Below are positions 36,589-49,500 of a stretch of DNA of 64,000 bases, piece after piece (positions within the stretch are counted from its first letter, which is position 1; the number at the start of each line of letters is the position of its first letter). Location: assembly GCA_035610365.1 (NCBI GenBank), contig CM069432.1, forward strand, positions 180,033,027-180,097,026. The letters run 5' to 3'. The translations under genes were made by a program, and so were the position numbers. The notes beneath the pieces are model-generated. The model was not told the DNA's origin. It did no database searches and worked only from the letters and a program-made list of their open reading frames with translations. The DNA comes from Aquatica leii (Eukaryota; Arthropoda; Insecta; Coleoptera; Lampyridae).

Positions 36589-37215
36589 GTGTACACGAAG
36601 ATAAAAAGCAATCTAACGATGGAAAGTATAATCCAAATGAAACCTAAAACATCTGTAGCAGAAGTAAGTGAAATACGACACGTGAAATTGCCACCATTTT
36701 GGCAAACACGTCCGTCACTTTGGTTCGCTCAAGTCGACGCACAATTTTACCAGTTTGGTATACGAGCAGATAACACTCGCTACTATACAGTTGTTGCCGC
36801 TTTAGACTCCGCCGTTCTTCAACAAGTCGCCGATATAATTGAAAACCCTCCACCGAGAGACAAATACGAAGCCTTAAAAAAGCAACTCGTTGGGCGGTTA
36901 ACGGATTCCCATGACAAACAGCTGAGAACACTACTGACAGACCTAGAATTAGGAGACAAGCAATTTTCGGCATTACTTCGACAGATGAAAACACTAGCGA
37001 CTTCAAAAATAAACGAATCTGTTCTTTGCACGCTAAGAATACAGAGAATGCCGTCTCAAGTTCAAATAGTACTTTCGGTGAGTAAAGACGAAAAACTAGC
37101 GAAAATGGTAGACAGAATTGCGGAAATTAGCAATTATAGTACTGCCGCCATTAATAAACCCGCACGCGCAAAAACATCCAGCAGTGACGTCAGTGAAATG
37201 TCTAGAATCGCATAG
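36589..37215 (+). pseudogene. gypsy B gag
   Basis: The likely start is Met at 36619 (MESIIQMKPK) rather than 36589. The capsid signature VKLPPFWQTRPSLWFAQVDA, FYQFGI, then LVGRLTDSHDKQLRTLL and ELGDKQFSALLRQMKTLA follow the family pattern. The frame closes at TAG 37213-37215, which sits where CAG is expected because the same frame continues [15 protein letters not shown]. No CCHC zinc knuckle remains; it and the following protease start are deleted at about 37265. Confidence 0.8.
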
Positions 37216-39000
37216 TTACAGACGCAAATTGCCGAGTTAACGAAAAAAGTCGAAAAACTTTCAGTGCGACATCGACGACCTAGATTACCGCTCACTTGCA
37301 CCCGTCTACGAAAGACACCGGCTGCATTAAAGTTGTTTGCCGCAAACGAATCTACCATAAATACGTACGGTAAAAAGTCTATATGTGTAAACCTTGGATT
37401 ACGTCGCGCATTCCGGTGGAGATCCTTAGAAGCGGATGCCGCTCGACCGATTATAGGCGCCAATTTTTTAAGACATTACGAATTGTTAGTGGATCTAAAG
37501 AATCGCCGACTAATTGACAACATTACCCATTTGTCAACAGTAGGCTCAATAGCGCGCTGCGATATCACAACAATCACAACGGTAGCGAAAACATTTATTT
37601 TTCACAAACTGTTAGCGCAATTTTCATCGGTGACGCGGACATCAGTATTGACTTACACTAGAAAGCATGAAGTCGTTCATCATATTCTCACTAAAGGGCA
37701 GCCGGTAGCGCAGCGCGCACGCAGATTGCCTCTAGAAAAAGCTAAAGCCGCTAAAGAGGAATTCGAATACATGCTCGATCAAGGGATTTGTAGACCATCG
37801 AGCAGTCCGTGGACCAGTTTGTTGCACCTAGTGGTTAAAAAATCGGGTGAGTGGAAGCCGTGCGAAGACTATCGTCGTCTTAATGCCGTTACAACACCAG
37901 ACCGGTACCCTATCGCGCATATTATGAACTTTTACTATAAATTAACCGGTAGAACAATATTCTGAAAATTAGATTTAGTGCGTGCTTATCACCAAATTCC
38001 AATCGTAGAAGAAGACAACAGTTATAACACCGTTCGGGTGATTTGAATTTCCATTTATGACATTCGGACTCCGTAACGCCGCGCAAACATTTCAACGGTT
38101 TATGAATATGGTGTTAAAGGGCTTTGATTTTTGCTATTGTTACATCGACGACATTTTAATAGCTTCCGTTGATCGGACACAACATTTAAACCATTTAAAA
38201 ACAATCATGGAACGACTTGACGCTTACGGAATTGCAGTTAATCTAGCTAAATATGTATTAGGTGTTACATAATTAGAATATTTAGGATACCTCATTTCCG
38301 AAAAAGGATCAACGCTCTTACCGTCCAAAGTTCAAGCAATCACTGACATGAAGAAACCAACTACGATTGTCGAACTTCGTCGTTTCTTAGGATAAAAATG
38401 CTGCAAAAACACAAGCGATACTAAACGGCTACTGTAAAAATAGTAAACGCAACGACAAAAGTTTGATAAAGTGGACACCGGAAGCTGAACAAGCATTCCA
38501 TTCCTGTAAAAGAGATTTAGCAGCAGCAACAGCACTCGCGCATCCGTCAAAAGAAGGACCTCTATCATTAACTGTTGACGCGTCGAATTACGCCGTTGGT
38601 GGTGCACTAGAATAATTACAGTATGAAACATGGCAACCGCTCGCATTCTTTTCTCAGAAACGAAATAACGCACAACAGAAATACAGTGCCTACGATGGGG
38701 AACTTTACGCAGTATACGCCGGTATAAAACATTTCAGAGACGTTATTGAGGGTCGGCAGTTAATAATAAAAACCGACTATAAACCATTAATATTTGCGTT
38801 TCAACAAAGATCCGACAAAGCATCGCCACGTCAACAACGCCAACTTGACTTTAGAAGCCAGTTTTCGACTGAAATAATATATATAGTGGGAGCGGATAAT
38901 ACTGTAGCCGACTCTCGCGATTAGAGGTTATTAATTTACCAACCGCGGTAAGCTTAACTGAAATAGCGCGCGAACAAACCGGTGACTCTAAACTCTAAAT
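37216..39000 (+). pseudogene. gypsy B protease (5'-truncated), reverse transcriptase and RNase H
   Basis: The protease retains [15 protein letters not shown] and [20 protein letters not shown] but lacks its D-T/S-G active site. [37 protein letters not shown], a stop at 37963-37965 inside TIF*KLDLVRAYHQIP, a frameshift near 38040, FMTFGLRNAAQTFQRFMN and the catalytic YIDD at 38141-38152, then EYLGYLISEKGS. RNase H: LSLTVDASNYAVGGALE (38570-38612), AFFSQKRN and YDGELYAVYAGIKHF. Several stops and a deletion near 38395 disrupt it. These enzymes would copy RNA to DNA in the cytoplasm. Confidence 0.88.
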
Positions 39001-39025
39001 TTTTTTAAGTAATTTTACATTCCTG

Positions 39026-39859
39026 GTGCTACAAGAATACACCCCGTTAGACAGCGATCTTCTATTATATTGCGACATATCAACAAGCAGAATTCGACCG
39101 TACGTCCCAAACACGCTACGTCGACGAATTTTTGATTTAGCACATAATATATCTCATCCAAGCAAACGCGCAACTTTACGACTTCTCGCAAACAAATTTG
39201 TTTGGCCATCAATGCGCAAGGACGTCACTGATTGGGTACGGATTTGCAATGCATGTCAACGATCGAAAATACAACGGCACACAAAGTCGCCTATTTGTCA
39301 CTTTCCCGTTGTACACTTTCGCTTTCAACAAGTCCACCTAGATATCATCGGACCGCTACCACCGTCACAAGGTTACCGCTACTGTTTGACTATACTGGAT
39401 CGCTTTTCCAGATGGCCCGAAGTTGCATCCCTAACAGACATCACTAGTGGATCGGTAGCTACTGCTTTTTATGAGTCGTGGATATCTCGTTTCGGGGCTC
39501 CGCAAACAATTACATCCGATCAAGGTCGACAGTTTGAGTCATCTCTTTTAAAAGAATTAACTAATCTTTTAGGTACGAAGCGCAGTAGGACTTCAGCGTA
39601 TAATCCTAAAAGCAATGAAATTTTAGAGCGCTGGCACAAAACATTAAAAGCCGCGATTATGTGTCACGAAACGGACAAGTGGGTTAATGTATTACCCACA
39701 GTATTAATAATACTACGAGCTACCTACAAGGAAGACATCAAGTGTTCTCCCGCGGAAATGCTATACAGAGAAACTTTACGTTTACCGGGTGAATTTTTCT
39801 TAAGTGAAGATACATGCGACCATCCAATAACTTTTATAGATAAGTTTGGAACCACATGA
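39026..39859 (+). pseudogene. gypsy B integrase, C-terminally truncated
   Basis: A 277-residue open frame. The H-H-C-C finger is AHNISHPSKR with ICNACQ. The catalytic core shows LDIIGP (first Asp), TSDQGRQFESS (second Asp) and NEILERWHKTLKAA (Glu), an intact D-D-E set. The frame stops after FIDKFGTT where the C-terminal DNA-binding region should follow. Of all gypsy pieces in the window this is the longest intact domain. Confidence 0.85.
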
Positions 39860-39904
39860 GAGAAATACGACGTACACCTACCGCGCATCACGGAAAACAG
39901 TCAA

Positions 39905-39948
39905 TTATATTAATTCAACTATTATTAATAACTCTACGCCAGTTATAG
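39905..39948 (+). repeat. gypsy B 3' LTR remnant
   Basis: Only the last 40 or so bases of the LTR are present, directly after a short stretch following the integrase frame, so one deletion removed the integrase tail, polypurine tract and most of the LTR. Confidence 0.6.
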
Positions 39949-42900
39949 TACCATCGTTTTATACATTTTTGTAGTATTAATAAGAGTGTTTTCCCAAGTA
40001 TCTATAACTGCCTATTTACATGTACAGAATTATTAAGTACTATTACTAACTGGTAAAATCATTATGTTATGCTTTAAAAAGAGAGTATTGAATAAAAAAG
40101 CTAGGCAGTTGTAATCATTTACAACTACAAATTAGTACAGCACATGTAACATACAATACAACCACGTACTATTGAATGTAAAGAGCATCTAGTAGTTATC
40201 TCATTTTAATTAATCGACGTAAATGACGTAGACCTTTGCAAGAATTTTTATATCTTGGCCAAATGCTAACTTAAATGTCGTTATTCATATAAACTAAAAG
40301 TGATAAATAGGGATTCTGCTGTGTTGTTCATTTTAGCATGTAGGATTTTATAGATACTATCCAAAGTAATCGACACTTCCAAATTAATTTAGTTAATGTG
40401 TAACCCTTAAACTGCATACCTATAATGCATTAAGAAAACGCATCATAACTTTTGCATTTTTCTACAATTAACATTCACTGTGTTTCCTTTTTATAGAAAA
40501 TTGCACACATTAAAGCTTTTAAAATTCGGCAACAAGAAGATTTTAATAAACTTCTTCTAAAGTTGGGAATGCGAAGGAAAATAAACCGACATTGGAAGTA
40601 ATTGGTAATAAACATACGCATATAAACATCGCATTATTATTTAAGTACATTTAAAATATTTGTGTAGTATGGTGTTTGTACAATCATCTGTTTTTTCTTC
40701 GAGAGTTTTCATAATGGAAACTTTCGTTTTTTGCTACAGAACTAAACATGTAGTTACATTTTTAGATATTCAAAATATGAAAACAATTTATAATGTAAAA
40801 CACTATTTTTAATTTTTTTTTAAATTAAAATTATTTTTATTGTTAAATCTAAATAAATTATATTTTTATTATTTTTTTTACTTATAGTGAAAATTTAAGT
40901 TAAGTATTACGTATTACCGTTACAATCCTTATTTTATATCCGCGTATTATACGTCTTATATAGTACCAACACAAGTGGTAATGTCTATATAAAACAAATC
41001 TTGTAGTTGTATTAATAACAACGACGTAGTAGTACGTGTAAACAACTAAAAGTAGTTGTATCTAAGACATATCTCACTAATATACTATACGCTACGTCCT
41101 ATATTTTGTAGTTGTATTAATAATATGTGTAGCTACTGGTGCCTATATTACTACTACATGTAGTATGCATTAATATTTTTTTAGTATCAGTTAAGTGTAA
41201 TTTTTCTCAGTGTACATGTACATTGTAGTTCTAAATGACACTATCGAATAAAGTGATCAATTAAAATTCTTAACTAACATTTTAATTTTATCATTTAAAA
41301 TGTGAGTTGCTAAAAGTTATTTTAGCATTTTAATCTATTTATGAAAATTTGAGAGTTTATAAGGTTACTTACTTCAATTTTAACATATTTTTTAATTTTT
41401 TATTCAAGTAACATTTTATATCAACTTACAATATAATACCCTAAAATTTTTTAAAGCAAAATTTAAATTCTAACAAACATTTTTAACATACATATATAAG
41501 AAGTTATTGTATAAGTTACATATAAAACCCGATAATAAAAAGTAAAATGGTGTTCCATATACATGCGTTTTTTTGAATTTCGTTTTCGCATTTAAGCATT
41601 CATTCTTGAATAAAATGGTGTGTAAAATATTTATTTAATAAATAATTATTATTGATAACAACCATTTAATATGTAATTAACCTTGATAGATTGGTAATCA
41701 CTGGAGACTGATTTTAATGCACTTTAAGAGTAGAGATTATTAGGTACTTTAATAATCCTATGTTTTTATTTATTATGAGTCACTTTTAGGCTATTAGGAA
41801 TAATAAACGCTTAAACAAACACAATATTAATTAAATTAACAAACGTTAACTAGTAAATAAACAGTATAATAAAGTGAAACAGACTAACAATATAACTTAA
41901 ATATTGATGCTTTTATTTTTCTAGCTTATACAAAAAAAATATCTTTTTATATTTATTAGAATTTAATTGTAAGTACATATTAAAAATAATTTTATAGAAA
42001 GAGTAAAATTAATATAAAATATTATCAAAAACATGTAAAATCAACTTTAAATATATAATATATTTATTGATTACAAAAATTAACATAAATATATATGCAA
42101 ATACAAAATGATAATATCTAATAATTTATTTATTATGGAGTATTTGGTTATTATTACACAAGTTGAGAATTACTCATTAAGCGCGACCTACAAGGTAGGC
42201 AACCAAACTTACGTTATAACATAACGGCTAGTTAAATTTGACAACATTGGCATTGTAGACATTACTTGCAGCGATATTACGAAGTTAAAAGAACATGTTT
42301 TTTCTGAAAATATGTATCTAAATTGTACCATAAAGATTTACATATTTTTCCAACATATTTTCTATTTATGTATTTATGTTCTCTGCTGAAGTTTTAAATG
42401 AATACTATAGCCGTTAATTAAAAAAGTTTTGAGTCATTTATAATTTGATTTAAAATGTAAATTAAATTTAAAAAAAATCCATTAATAGTTCGAATACTTT
42501 TAAACTGCGTGTCTAAATATGAAATTGCTGCTTTAATTAGTCTAAATTTTTAATATTTCCGGATTAAATTAAAGTAACATTCCGATCTTCTTTGTGAAAA
42601 AAGTATTATCATCATTTGAACGTAAATAGTGGTTGAACAATTGTAATCTTAATTCCCATTACAAATTCTCATAACATTTATTCGTAGTTTGCATTTTCTC
42701 ATAGAAAATGGATTTTTACAAAATATAGGTAAAATCCGATGTTCAATTGTTTTTTTGATTACTCCATCGTAATACACAGAAAAAATGCTTCAACTTTGCT
42801 GATCTAAACCAATTTATGGATACTATCGAACCTACTAGTTTAAGTATTAGACAGAAGCTAGGCGTAAATCAAATTTCCTTATCTGTACTTGCAGAGTTTT

Positions 42901-44782
42901 ATTTTGAGGCGGCTTTTGTGAAATCTTATTTATATTATAACAAAAAGAACAAGTGGTGAGAAAATTATTATTCTTTTGAAAAGATATTATTTTTAGTTAG
43001 ATGTAACTGAACTGGAAATCAAAACTAATATGAGTTTCGTTACCTATAAATCAAAATAAACTTCTTGCAGGTTTTTGCTAAAACTATGCAAGTAATGAAA
43101 ATATCACCAAACATTGGAAAAATCAGTCTATTTTTTTTTGTAAAAAATAATCAACAACGTTTATTTGTACATTATTAATATAAACACTAAGTCTCAACCT
43201 TGGTTTAAAGAGAAAATATTTTTTTTTAAATACCCAATACTTTAAAGACCTGATAATTATAAGTAACGATTAACCTAAAAGATGTCACATCGTGAGATAT
43301 ACATAGGTTGCACTCATGCAAAGCTATTTAACACCTAGTATTTAATTGTGCTTTACAGTTGTATTTGAGCGTCCTGTGTCCTTAAAGCGTTACCTTACGC
43401 AAAATATTAGCTTTTCTTATTTTTTCTTTTTCTTTAAGTAATTCAAATGAATTTTGATTTAGTATAATGTTAAATGTGTATTCTGTTTACATTTCCTGTA
43501 ATTTTTATAATTTAAAAATAAGAAAAATGACAAAATTTAAAACGTAGAACTTTTATTAAATATAAAAGAAGTAAGGTTTTACATATTAGAAAAAAATGTT
43601 TTCAAACATTGTTATCTGTTTTCTTGAACACTAAACCATTCTATGATCATTTTTCTCTTAAACCCAGAACGGGTTTATAGACCCCATACAAGTAATATGA
43701 TTTTTTTACATTTGTGCGTTTTGAAATTCCTTTTTATTATTTATCCTTTAATTTTTATTTATATTTATACACCATGTGAAGTAAGCAATGGCAAACAAAA
43801 ATTATTGGGCTAATGGAAAGTATAAAAAATTTTACTTGAGGCTAAAAATGTTCAATAAAAATTTAAAAACAAAAAAAATTACAAAACTTTAAGCGTTGTT
43901 CAATTCTATTTAAACAAATTTATGTGTTGCGATAGTTGCCCCACCGAATTTCGACGTAATGCAGAAAACGTAAGTAGACGGGGTGGTTCCAGGCGCGGGT
44001 GGGGCACCCGCTTTAAAGAAACATCGTGTAAAAATAAGATGCAAAAATGCAAATCTGCCCAAATAAAGAAATAATGTTTCATCTTGTTTTAAGCAATAAA
44101 TAATAATAAAATGAGTACAATAACATCAACAAAATATAATAATACAAACAAGTAAAACTTTTTAACGAAATAATTAGAAAACATTAATAATTTATAATTT
44201 TTAAACTCTTTTTAAATTTAAATTATTATATACCTATTTTCTTTACTTTTACTTATTATTTTCCTTTTTTTGACAATGTTAATAAATCCATATAGGGTGC
44301 AAAACATTACATTTGGAAAACGTAATAAATTTTGCAATCATGTGGATTTGGTTCATTATATCTCAATTATTTTGAAAAACCTAGGATTGTTGATTATAAA
44401 ACTAATATAATTACCTACTTAACAAAAATTTACAATTGTTTTTCTACTTTTCTTACTTGTACTTAGCGTATTGAAACCAAAATCAAAGATTGAATTAAAA
44501 TTTAAGAAGAAAGAATACAGAAATTCTCATCAAAATTACACTTAAAGTAGTGTTTTTAGAGACCCGAAACCCCGTTCTTCTGGGGGGGGGGAGGATTCTA
44601 TACCCTCAGTAATGCTTTCTTCCGCCATTACTAAGTAGGGTATATAAAAGAGTTACTTAAAATTCATTTTGTAATGTATAATATTCAAATTATTCCAAAG
44701 TTATTCAGTTACATCACAGGAAATTGTTTATAATGAAATTATAAAAATTTCAGTCACATAGCAATTGAGTATCAAGATTTTC
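39949..44782. other. Long non-coding AT-rich region
   Basis: No gene or element seen. A short direct repeat TGTAGTTGTATTAATAA occurs near 41001 and 41108. A CpG-rich patch at 43930-44020 (CAGGCGCGGGTGGGG) looks like the end of an unidentified element. A G-run lies at 44581-44591. Confidence 0.55.
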
Positions 44783-45234
44783 ACGTCCCTCAAGTTAGCA
44801 ATATAAAGTTAGCACAATCAAATAAATCATAATTAGGAATTTGTTATTAATTTCTTTAAAAAAAAACCTTGTAGCTTTCTTACTTTTTTAATTATGCATT
44901 AAATTTGAGGCAAGTTAGTAGTACACCATTCTAAACAGTGTTTTAATGAATCGGTATTTGGTTTTAAATGTGTGTAGAATTTGTTGCTAAATTGCTATTA
45001 AATAATTGTAAAAGAAAAAAGCTGATAGCTTTATTATTATTCTACACACATTTTAAACAATAATTAAATTAATTAAAGCAGTTTTTAGAATGGTGTACTG
45101 TTAACTTGCCTTAGGTTAGTTGAAAAACGCATAACTAAAAAAGTAAGAATGTTACAACTTTTTTTCTTTTGCAATAAATTCCTAACTATATTTTATTTGA
45201 TTTTGCTAATCTTGTACTGCTACCTTGAAAGACG
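44783..45234. mobile_element. Foldback element with roughly 197-bp inverted arms
   Basis: Left arm 44783-44980 pairs with right arm 45039-45234 around a 58-bp loop. Matching segments include TAGGAATTTRTTRY, CATTCTTACTTTTTTA / CTTTCTTACTTTTTTA, GGCAAGTTARYAGTACACCATTCTAA and AAATGTGTGTAGAAT, with small indels. No coding potential. A transcript across it would fold into a long hairpin. Confidence 0.75.
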
Positions 45235-45339
45235 TAACTTTTTCACTTAAATTAATAACATTGCTTTATCGGTGCCTTTTAGTAAACGTAAACCTTTTTG
45301 CGCAGTTTTAATTAACTATTATTTATTTTACTAGAAAAG

Positions 45340-45860
45340 TGTGGTTCATTATTGGGTTCAACGCGAAGAACAAGGCGCGAAAAATGATCGTTCTTTACAG
45401 ACCGCCTAAAGAAGTAGAAGGCCATCTTTCTTATTCAGAGTTGAAAAAGACGACATTATTCAAGATGCTCGTTTGACTTCATTCACAACTTTCGCCACCA
45501 TTCGCGAAAGACTACAGCTACAATGCAGTTTGCAAACTGTTGTTTTTTCATATGAAAAAATCTTTTGCACTTCCCAAGATAGTAAAAAAGTTTTTTGGAG
45601 CCCACGTAATTCTAGGTATGAATCAAAACATGTGTAACCCAACAAAAGAAGTGGGAGAATTAGTGCTGCGTACTAGGGATGGATGAGTGATGCAAGTCTA
45701 ATATGCTGCAAAAGCTATTTTTGTAAAACCACCACTTTTATTTAGAGGAAGAATTTAAGATTCCACCTTCAGATGTTTCAGCTCTAATAATAACAGTGAT
45801 TATTTACAAATTATGTTTATACATCCAAAATTACTTAATATTTTTAATGAAAGAAACCGA
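45340..45860 (+). pseudogene. Tc1/mariner-superfamily transposase fragment 3
   Basis: In shifting frames: KLQTVVFSYEKIFCTSQDSK, VFWSPRNSRYESKHV, PNKRSGRISAAY and GWMSDA. These correspond to the Tc1-like stretch around the first catalytic residue (F-x-DE replaced by FSYEK, Asp lost) and the W.P.N.RY...V.P..RSGR....WGWMS motif. The second and third catalytic residues are not visible. Non-functional fragment. Confidence 0.6.
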
Positions 45861-45869
45861 TTTCCTGTC

Positions 45870-47194
45870 ACAGCAACAGCTAACTCCGTTGCTTTCTAGT
45901 GAAAGCCATCTACCTTTTGTCTATCAAAGAAATCAACAACGTTCTTAATAATGTTTCGAGCGTCAGAATAAACCGACTTGAGACAACAGCCATAATACAA
46001 CACCTAAAAGCAAACCTGAATAATTAAATCTACACCATATTTATAAATAGCTATACTGTCTTTATAATATAATTATTAATTAATGCAATTACATTAAATG
46101 ATTAAAAATCATAACTAAGTTTAAGATTATATGCACTATTGTCCACATGTTTATTGTAAATCCATGTTTATTATTTTGTAATACGTACCAATTCCACAAA
46201 TAAGATAAACACAGTCTTAAAAAAAATTGTTTTAAAGTACTGAAGAAAAACAGCGATTTGCAAAATCACAATTGCCAAGTCGATACAAAGTCGATTGTTT
46301 TTGTTTACTTTGTCGCACTATATTTCCTACTTTAATTTTTTTTTAATGTTTGATATTTAACTATAAAATAAAATTAAGATATAATCAACAATTTAAAAAA
46401 AAGTATATACCATTTATTAACTTTTTAAACTTTAAGATTAAAAACATTTATCAACTAAAAACTGTGAAACACGTATCTTTCGTAAATAGTAACCAAAATA
46501 CAATACAAAAAAAATCACCGATCGAATTGATACATAATTAAATATACAATATTTTTAAAAAAGATTACCTATTATAAATCCGATAAATGAGTTGCGGGTT
46601 ACGAGAAAATAAAATTTAGTAGTTTTGTTGATCAATCATTTTTTTACAAATTAGAAATAAGTAAATTTGTCATGTCATGTCGTATTTTAGTTTCACAGCC
46701 CGATTTTTTATATTTTGATTTTATTTTTAATTAGTTCATAAATATAAGCTACAGCAACACTGACAAATTCACATCTTGCATGACGTTTGACACAATTCAT
46801 ATCTGTCCCTGTGTTTACGAGGAGCGTTACTAAACAGTGTCTGGTTTACGCTGTGGTGTTTACTAGTTAAAGGTATTTAAGAATATTAGAATATAAAAAA
46901 AAAATTGGTTTTGATTTCAACTGCATTTGTTATTAAAACTCTATGTTATCAACTGTCATCTTCACAAGATCATCTCTGCGATAAGCCTCTGAAACGCCTA
47001 AAAGCAGCACAACCTATAAGAACCGGAAGATACTGTAAGTTAATGTTTTTAAAAATCACAAAAATGTATACATTGATCATCAAGTATTCCTAGTAGCACA
47101 ACCTGATTGGATCGAGATAGGCTAACAATATTAGTGCAACATTAAAATGTAACGCTTTTATATATATGTAGTATATATGTACGTATATTGGCAA
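45870..47194. other. AT-rich DNA, no gene seen
   Basis: Only short open frames without recognisable similarity. Confidence 0.55.
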
Positions 47195-47470
47195 CAATCT
47201 GTATTGTAATTAGGAACCAATATTTGTTCTAGCTTGGTAACCGATGTGTTTTCTACGTTGGTGACCTATCTTATAGTTACATATTGCAAACCAGCATATT
47301 GTAAACTAAATAGTGTACGTTGATAACCTATATTAGTTCTGCATTGACAGCCGACATCTATTTTACATAGGTATTAGTTTTACATTGAGAATCAACTCTA
47401 TTGATGACCTGTGTTTGTTCCACAATGATCAGCAACAATTGTTCTAGATTAAAAACCAATCTTTATTTGA
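47195..47470. repeat. Degenerate minisatellite, about 25-bp unit
   Basis: Repeated variations on GTTYTRCRTTGRTAACCRAT, for example GTTCTAGCTTGGTAACCGAT (47226), TTTTCTACGTTGGTGACCTA, GTTCTGCATTGACAGCCGAC, GTTTTACATTGAGAATCAAC and GTTCCACAATGATCAGCAAC. Roughly ten units; spacing varies from 17 to 27 bp. Confidence 0.55.
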
Positions 47471-47849
47471 CTTTAAATAGATTAATTGTTGGTAATAAAT
47501 ATTATAATTTGGGAACGTATATATTTTTTATTGTCTACAAAAGTATTGACACATTTTTTACATGTATTGAAATTATAATTTTCAGTAACGAATTAGATAA
47601 AAATAGGAAACAAAAATATTATTATTAATTATCATACAAAAACAATAATACATAAAACCAACTAAAAAGTTATAATTATTTTTCTTTAGCGGTTGCCATG
47701 AACATCAGTAATAAAATTATCGAATATTTGTGTCTGGCGCTTATTGGAATCGGCGTCCAACTGCAACTTTAACAAAAATTAATGCTAAGTATAATAATTT
47801 TATATAGATATATTTACAACTTACTTAAAATAACCACGTAAATTTTTAA

Positions 47850-49500
47850 TGTACTACAAAATGATAATTTATTTTTTCTTCCAAAACGGTTCCTTGAAAG
47901 AACGTGACGAAGCTGTGAGGAAACTAATAAAAAAACCAAAAAGTGTTAATGCCAAGTTTAATCCAGAAAAACTACAATATTGTCAAAAAGAAGTAAAACT
48001 TATGAGTCAGGTTTTTCAAAGGATGGAATGGCATGGCTGAATCGATTAATTCATTATGTGAATTGTTAACATCTAACGTTAAATGGCAATGGCTTCAAAA
48101 ACATGAAATGTGTTTTTTGAAATTTAAAAAAGATTGTCTGCAAATCTTCCGCATTAGTACCATTTGATCAAACTAAGAATATTATTTTACAAACAGACGC
48201 ATCTAAGAACGGTTTAAGTTGCTGTATTTTTAAGAACATGAAAATGTATTAAAATTAGTTGCATGTGCTTCAAGAACAATTAATAAACAGTAAGTGAATT
48301 ATAGCCAGACAGAAAAAGAGTTTCTAGCAATATTCGAAAGTAAATGTGAAAATGGATCACAAACCAATAATTTCAATATCTAATAAAAAATCAATTGGTA
48401 AAATAGGATCAGCAGGATTACAACGATTAAGCTTAAAGTTGTTAAAACAGAATTTGCATGTGATATATGTTTAAAAAAAATATAATCATTTCGCAGGCAT
48501 GTTATCCAGAACTAGTTTAAACTCTACTACATATGATTTTGAGATTTGTGAAATGGTACATAGAACTTACTTATGTATAAAGAAAAGAAAATATTATTTC
48601 AAAGAAACACGGCAAATGATAAAACACTAAAGATATTTGCAGATTATTATTATAATGGTTATCCAAAAATAAATCTAATTCCATCAAATTGTAAACCATA
48701 TCTTGTGGTTAAGAGTGATTTGTATATAGAAGGCTGGATTAATTTTTTAGATACCAAAATAGCGATTCTAAGTAAACTCAGGTTGCCCATGTTAAACTAT
48801 TACACAAAGGTCATGTGGGGACAAATAAAACATTACATAAGGCTAGGCAATTATTTTACTAGTCTAAATTATCGCAAAATACTGTAGATTAAACGTTGTA
48901 TAAAAAAAAATGCCAAAAGATTTTAAAGAAACATTACTACCGCACCTTGTTCTAAGACTTAGATACAACACGGTAAGCGCAGACATTCTAGAATTTGGTT
49001 CAAGAGCATATCTAGTTGTGGTAGACCACTTGCACTGGATTGAAATATTGCCGATAACTTACGACTTATTTCATTAAACTGTACAAATTACTATAAATGT
49101 AACGATATAATAATTTTTACATGTACCCCACATTACCATCAAAGTAATGGGTTGTCGGAAGAAGCAATAAAAATAGGCAAAAAAATATTACGGAAAAGCA
49201 TGGAAGAAAAAACTAATTATAGAAAATTATTCAAAAAACAGAAATACCTACGACTGAAAACAATTTGGAACCAAAGATTCAAACTCACGTTTGGGAATAT
49301 CTGTGCACACAGAAAAACAATTTGAAAAAACGACAAAACGAGTAGAAAGAACACAATTCAATATAAAACGGGGAATAAGGTAGTTGTGAAGAGTAACCTA
49401 GATAAAGTTTAGCAAAAAGCTACAGTCTTAGGAAATGCACAAGAACCATGTATGGATTTTTTTATATATAAACGTATAATTATGTTAAAGAAGTAAAATT
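47850..49500 (+). pseudogene. Ty3/gypsy pol fragment D (RT thumb, RNase H, integrase)
   Basis: RT end: KSVNAKFNPEKLQYCQKEVK (about 47940-48000). RNase H: VACASRTINKQ and NYSQTEKEFLAIFESK near 48270-48340. Integrase: KETLLPHLVLRLRYNT-like text in mixed frames around 48930-48975, a DILEFGSRAYLVVVDH segment (48983-49030), CTPHYHQSNGLSEEAIKIGK (about 49125-49180) and KVVVKSNLDKV. The style is that of K02A2.6/Mag-like elements, different from A, B and C. There is no gag or LTR in view. A 104-codon open frame at 48573-48887 belongs to the linker/finger region. Confidence 0.8.

Larger units (their letters stand above)
36272..39948 (+). mobile_element. Ty3/gypsy retrotransposon B, decayed
   Basis: 5' LTR (36272 to about 36513), primer-binding-site candidate, gag, truncated protease, reverse transcriptase with an intact YIDD, RNase H, integrase, then a remnant of the 3' LTR. 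ACTATTATTAATAAC.CTACGCC.GTTATA occurs at 36482-36512 and again near 39917-39948, tying the two LTR ends together. The integrase C-terminus and the first four fifths of the 3' LTR are deleted. The gag type (VKLPPFWQTRPSLWFAQVDA) is that of CsRn1/Kabuki-like arthropod elements. Confidence 0.88.

Noticed and set aside
41001..41130. Direct repeat TGTAGTTGTATTAATAA
   Set aside because: Only two short copies in AT-rich DNA; may be chance.
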